From NCBI RefSeq assembly GCF_023101765.2, contig NC_064239.1, positions 6,774,231-6,838,230 of the forward strand: a DNA stretch of 64,000 nucleotides, given 5' to 3'. The notes under the pieces were generated by a model. It ran no database searches and was not told the DNA's origin. It worked only from the letters and a program-made list of their open reading frames with translations. Position numbers and translations under genes: made by a program. Shown here piece after piece: positions 60,659 through 64,000 of this stretch. Position 1 is the stretch's first letter. Each line of letters begins with the position of its first letter. The DNA is from Spodoptera frugiperda (Eukaryota; Arthropoda; Insecta; Lepidoptera; Noctuidae).

Positions 60659-63600
60659 TTAGTAAGAAAAAAATATATTCTTTACATTTATAAATGTACC
60701 AAAAACGAATCCCGTGAATCCGAAAATGATGATTACTATATCTTTCCACAACTTCCAATTATTTTGTCCGAGTTGGTCAGGCCAGAACGTCATTATTTCT
60801 ATAAGCGGTGGAAAGATTAGGGCAAGTGCTGAGCTGCTGAACGCTCCCACCAATGATATTATACCACTCAAGTTTGGAATCAGTGCTGCTGCCAAAACTG
60901 CAATAGATGATAATAATAATTACTTACATCTGTAATGATAGCATATTGCCTATCATAGGTCACTTAATATGTAACTACACAAAGTGTAGTGGTATTTCCC
61001 CACATCATTATTATTTATTTAATAAATATTCAAGGTGAAAATCAATATTTGCTTGATAAGATTGACAGCCATGTGGCAAACATATGAATAAGGTATACTC
61101 ATATTATATTTACATTCATTTTATAACATAACCATTTGTTTTAGTCCAAGCGCGATAAACTTTGCACCAGACATACTACAATTAATCTATGCGTGCTAAG
61201 ATAAGGATGCTGTGAGGTAGAAGATTTAGATGAATAAAACCAACTTACATGTTATGGAAAATAGCACAAATCGCGTAACTGCTTCACCGTATTTGAGACT
61301 TTGTTCTGAAGTAAGTTTTGACTTTATATAAGGCCAAACTATGTTCATAGGTACATAGAACTGTAATCCATATGATAAGAAGATTGAAGCTGCCATAACT
61401 GCCCGGACACTTTGAGCTAATCTAGAAGTAAAAAAAATAATGTATTAATATTGTTGTTGTAAAAATTTAAATATCATCTAGAGATAATGACAACTTACAA
61501 TGTGTTTGGCAAATTGAGCGTTATGCTACCTTGCACTCGTTCGCCATATTTAAGGTACCCGAAAAATCCAATACCAGTATATAATGCGGCAACTATCACC
61601 ATGCCAGTGTTAAGCACACCATTCCAGCCACCAAAGGCCTCTGGGGTTTTCATATTGTTTTCTAAAGGTAAAACCTGCAATACGGAATTATTATTAATAT
61701 GCGGTATAAACCGTTCCTAGACAGATAAGGAAAAAAATAAATAAAAAGCTTAATTAGTAATTGCAGGTCATTATTGCAGGCTATCGTGAGATAAATGTGT
61801 ATAAATGTTTGTGTCAGTCTGAAGTACCTTCTATTTAATGCAGTACGGATGGACAAGAAGTTATAATACTTTGCAAGAAACCTATTACTGAGCACATAGT
61901 CTTTGAATATACAGTATATTATACTGTATATAGTATGTATAAAAACAAATTCTGTATGGTTTGCCATCATAAGTAGTGGTGATATTTATGATATATGTGT
62001 AAGCAACTCAGTTTTACATCTAAAGGCTTATGCGTAGCCAACGAGACCAGTCAGGGTTTAGAGGTACCAAAGGTACTACATTTTTAGTGGACATGAGTGA
62101 GAGCGTTTGAATGAATACCCATTAATATAGAGATCTTGAAATTACGTCACTCAATGCGAACTTATGGCGTCATATTGCTGCATCGCTACCGAAGTATGTC
62201 ATGGGAGTGACGTCATCCGGTCGTTATTTAAGCTATATCAATTACATTCTACGATATCATGATATAAATGTGGGCGGACCATAGTGCTCCCAACTCATGA
62301 TATGCTTTGGATTAATATTCGTATTTACGGCCTGGTACATAAACAATTTATTACCGCTCATTTGAATACCTTCTACATTTTTGGGGTTCAATACAGGTTG
62401 CTAGAATAACCAGTATGTTTATGTTACCAGTAATAATATGTTTATTCAAACTTATTATTTTATGTCGATATTATACCTATATGTTGATTCATTCAACTAT
62501 CCGGTTAGGTTAGTGTACCAGTATAGGTAGGTACATCTACAGTCCTACACATAAATTATTGGTATAACGCCGTTTCAAATCTCTCGATTTATTGAACACA
62601 TCCGGTTATTTCTAAATCTTAACCACAATATAACTGTTATATAGGTAGTCACTATGTAAGTACGTATGTAGTTTATTTTACAATTTATAATAGGTACCTA
62701 TTTTTAGGTTTGTGGGTAGTCGTACATTAGAATTAAATATTCCAGTCCACTATTACGCGATAAATGATTATTTATAGACTTTATTAATTTATTACTTTAT
62801 TGGCAGAAATAAATTAAAATATCCTGAACTTAACCAATTCGAAAACTTTTTTCGACAGAAAAAATAAAAAAGATACGTTGTCGCACACTAGGATATTTTC
62901 CTGTGTTGTGAGTAACGTTTACAAACATACAAGTGCACAGACACATGACACCCAGACCCGGAAGTACAATTTGTGTATCACATAAAAAGTTGTTCTGTGC
63001 GGGAATCCTGTTACACGTTGCTCGTCAGCCGCCACGCTAACCATGCAGTATAACAATTAATGATGATGTTAAAGCTTTTTGGAAGGGGAGGCGGGGAGAG
63101 AGGGCTGGTAATGGTCAATCACAACGCAAGTGTGTGCCAAGCCAGTTTTCTGTAACTGCCGTCGTATCATTCGGGTCGTACCGGTCCATTCGTGGCGAAG
63201 CATGGCTCTGCCACGTAAACGCCTAATGAGATCAATCATATAAGCTTTTTTTTGAGGGGGGAAAATCACCAATGACTTCTTCCGCCCGGGTTGAGGCCTT
63301 CCTATATCTGCTTTAAACCGGAGCGTGTGCCGGAGCCCAGGTAGGTTGTCTGCAGCTCCGGATCATATAAGCCTCGAACAGTATCTAGCATCAGCATGGA
63401 CCTACTTTTATTAGATCTAGCTATGTAGGTACTTCGCCTCACCGTTACTTTCGCCTATTTGCGTCTCAAAGTCCGACTACATTTTTGCGGTTGACTCGAA
63501 GCATAAACACTATTGCGTTGAAATATACGGTAGAACCATAGAACTAACTTATCTAGATAACTCATTTAGATAATACGAATGAACTGCAGCTTTTCACAAT

Positions 63601-64000
63601 AGTATTGATTTTCCAGACCTAGTACTATTTTTATGTATTTAAATGCGCATAGCATGTAGCTCATGAAATTAATATGCTTAACAGACGAACTGAACTAGTT
63701 CATGGCTGCTATTGCTATTAGTAATGTCGGTACTACATACAATGCATATCGTAAATATAAATCAACTGGCGTATTAATAAGTATGCTATCAAGTAGCGAA
63801 TTTTGTAAAACTAGTGAGTCCTTGTGTGAATCATATTCATTTCAAGTATTGTAAATTGCTTATACACATATATCACTACCACTTTGACACAAAGAGAGAA
63901 TTAGACAATAAAAGTGAACTTACCACTCCTATTCCTTCAAATGCATATATAGCTGTACCAAAATATAAAGGTATCTGCTGCCAAGTAGAGAATGCCTTCA
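60659..64000 (-). CDS. Proton-coupled amino acid transporter (SLC36 family), 3' part
   Basis: Four minus-strand exons are visible: 63924-64000 (cut by the window edge), 61499-61674, 61249-61421 and 60659-60897 (ends at the TAA). Joined protein includes [80 protein letters not shown] and [20 protein letters not shown], then [38 protein letters not shown] and [18 protein letters not shown] are SLC36 (PAT/pathetic) hallmarks of a multi-spanning carrier moving small neutral amino acids with protons, often on lysosomes and linked to TOR signalling. About five C-terminal membrane spans lie here; the N-terminal half is beyond 64000. All junction phases agree. Confidence 0.9.
61675..63923 (-). other. 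SLC36 gene intron with SINE
   Basis: 2.2-kb intron. A SINE lies at 63240-63375. A G-rich stretch at 63075-63110 (ttttggaaggggaggcgggg) may be a second, degraded element. Confidence 0.65.
63240..63375 (-). mobile_element. SINE, minus orientation, same family as 41911-42133
   Basis: Read on the minus strand it starts atccggagctgcagacaac, has aagaagtcattggtgatttt and ends cctcaaaaaaaa. This is the layout of the copy in the BRCA1 3' end but shorter inside. Direct repeats atcatataagc flank it (about 63235 and 63362), consistent with target-site duplication. Confidence 0.7.

Noticed and set aside
63069..63272. 67-codon minus-strand open frame
   Set aside because: It overlaps a SINE edge and a G-rich repeat-like stretch in an intron. 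No recognisable protein.
1..64000. CRISPR arrays, phage or prokaryotic operons
   Set aside because: No spaced direct repeats, and all real genes are spliced eukaryotic genes or an intronless retrogene.

Overview
The window is a piece of a moth or butterfly (Lepidoptera) chromosome. The reasons are: genes split by short GT-AG introns, AT-rich intergenic DNA full of 'taggtacctac'-type runs, lepidopteran-type tRNA-derived SINEs, a KPSE-motif acyl-CoA desaturase, and a Dscam1 locus with arthropod architecture. No bacterial, viral or CRISPR feature was seen. All identifications come from reading translated exons and splice sites; no database search was possible.

Layout. (1) 553-24601, + strand: the 3' two thirds of Dscam1. 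It opens with a tandem array of 24 mutually exclusive Ig7 exons (553-11772). A 1.2-kb intron with striking inverted repeats follows, then the constant Ig8-Ig9-FNIII(1-4)-Ig10-FNIII(5-6) exons, two alternative transmembrane exons only 32 nt apart, and the cytoplasmic exons ending at 24601. (2) 26536-28537, - strand: mitochondrial ATP synthase delta subunit, five coding exons. (3) 29584-41827, + strand: a BRCA1 orthologue with RING finger, one 2.1-kb exon for the disordered middle, and tandem BRCT domains. Its large introns carry SINE and non-LTR debris, and a SINE with target-site duplication sits in its 3' end. (4) 46096-49212, + strand: delta-9 acyl-CoA desaturase with a TATA-type promoter near 44801. 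(5) 51125-54948, - strand: ankyrin-repeat DHHC palmitoyltransferase, Patsas type, with the 5' end unresolved. (6) 57273-58178, - strand: an intronless ELAV-like three-RRM protein, probably an old retrogene, with two shortened RNA-contact loops. (7) 60659-64000, - strand: the 3' part of an SLC36 proton-coupled amino acid transporter running off the right edge.

The genes are unrelated neighbours, not a pathway. Dscam1 and ATP synthase delta converge tail to tail; ATP synthase delta and BRCA1 diverge from a shared region of about 1 kb. The most remarkable system is the Ig7 array: one of 24 or more exons is chosen per transcript. The sequence shows a six-exon block duplication (exons 5-10 to 11-16) that expanded the array, signs of homogenisation between copies, introns too short to splice between some neighbours, and two directly abutting helices in the intron before the constant Ig8 exon that could organise exon choice.
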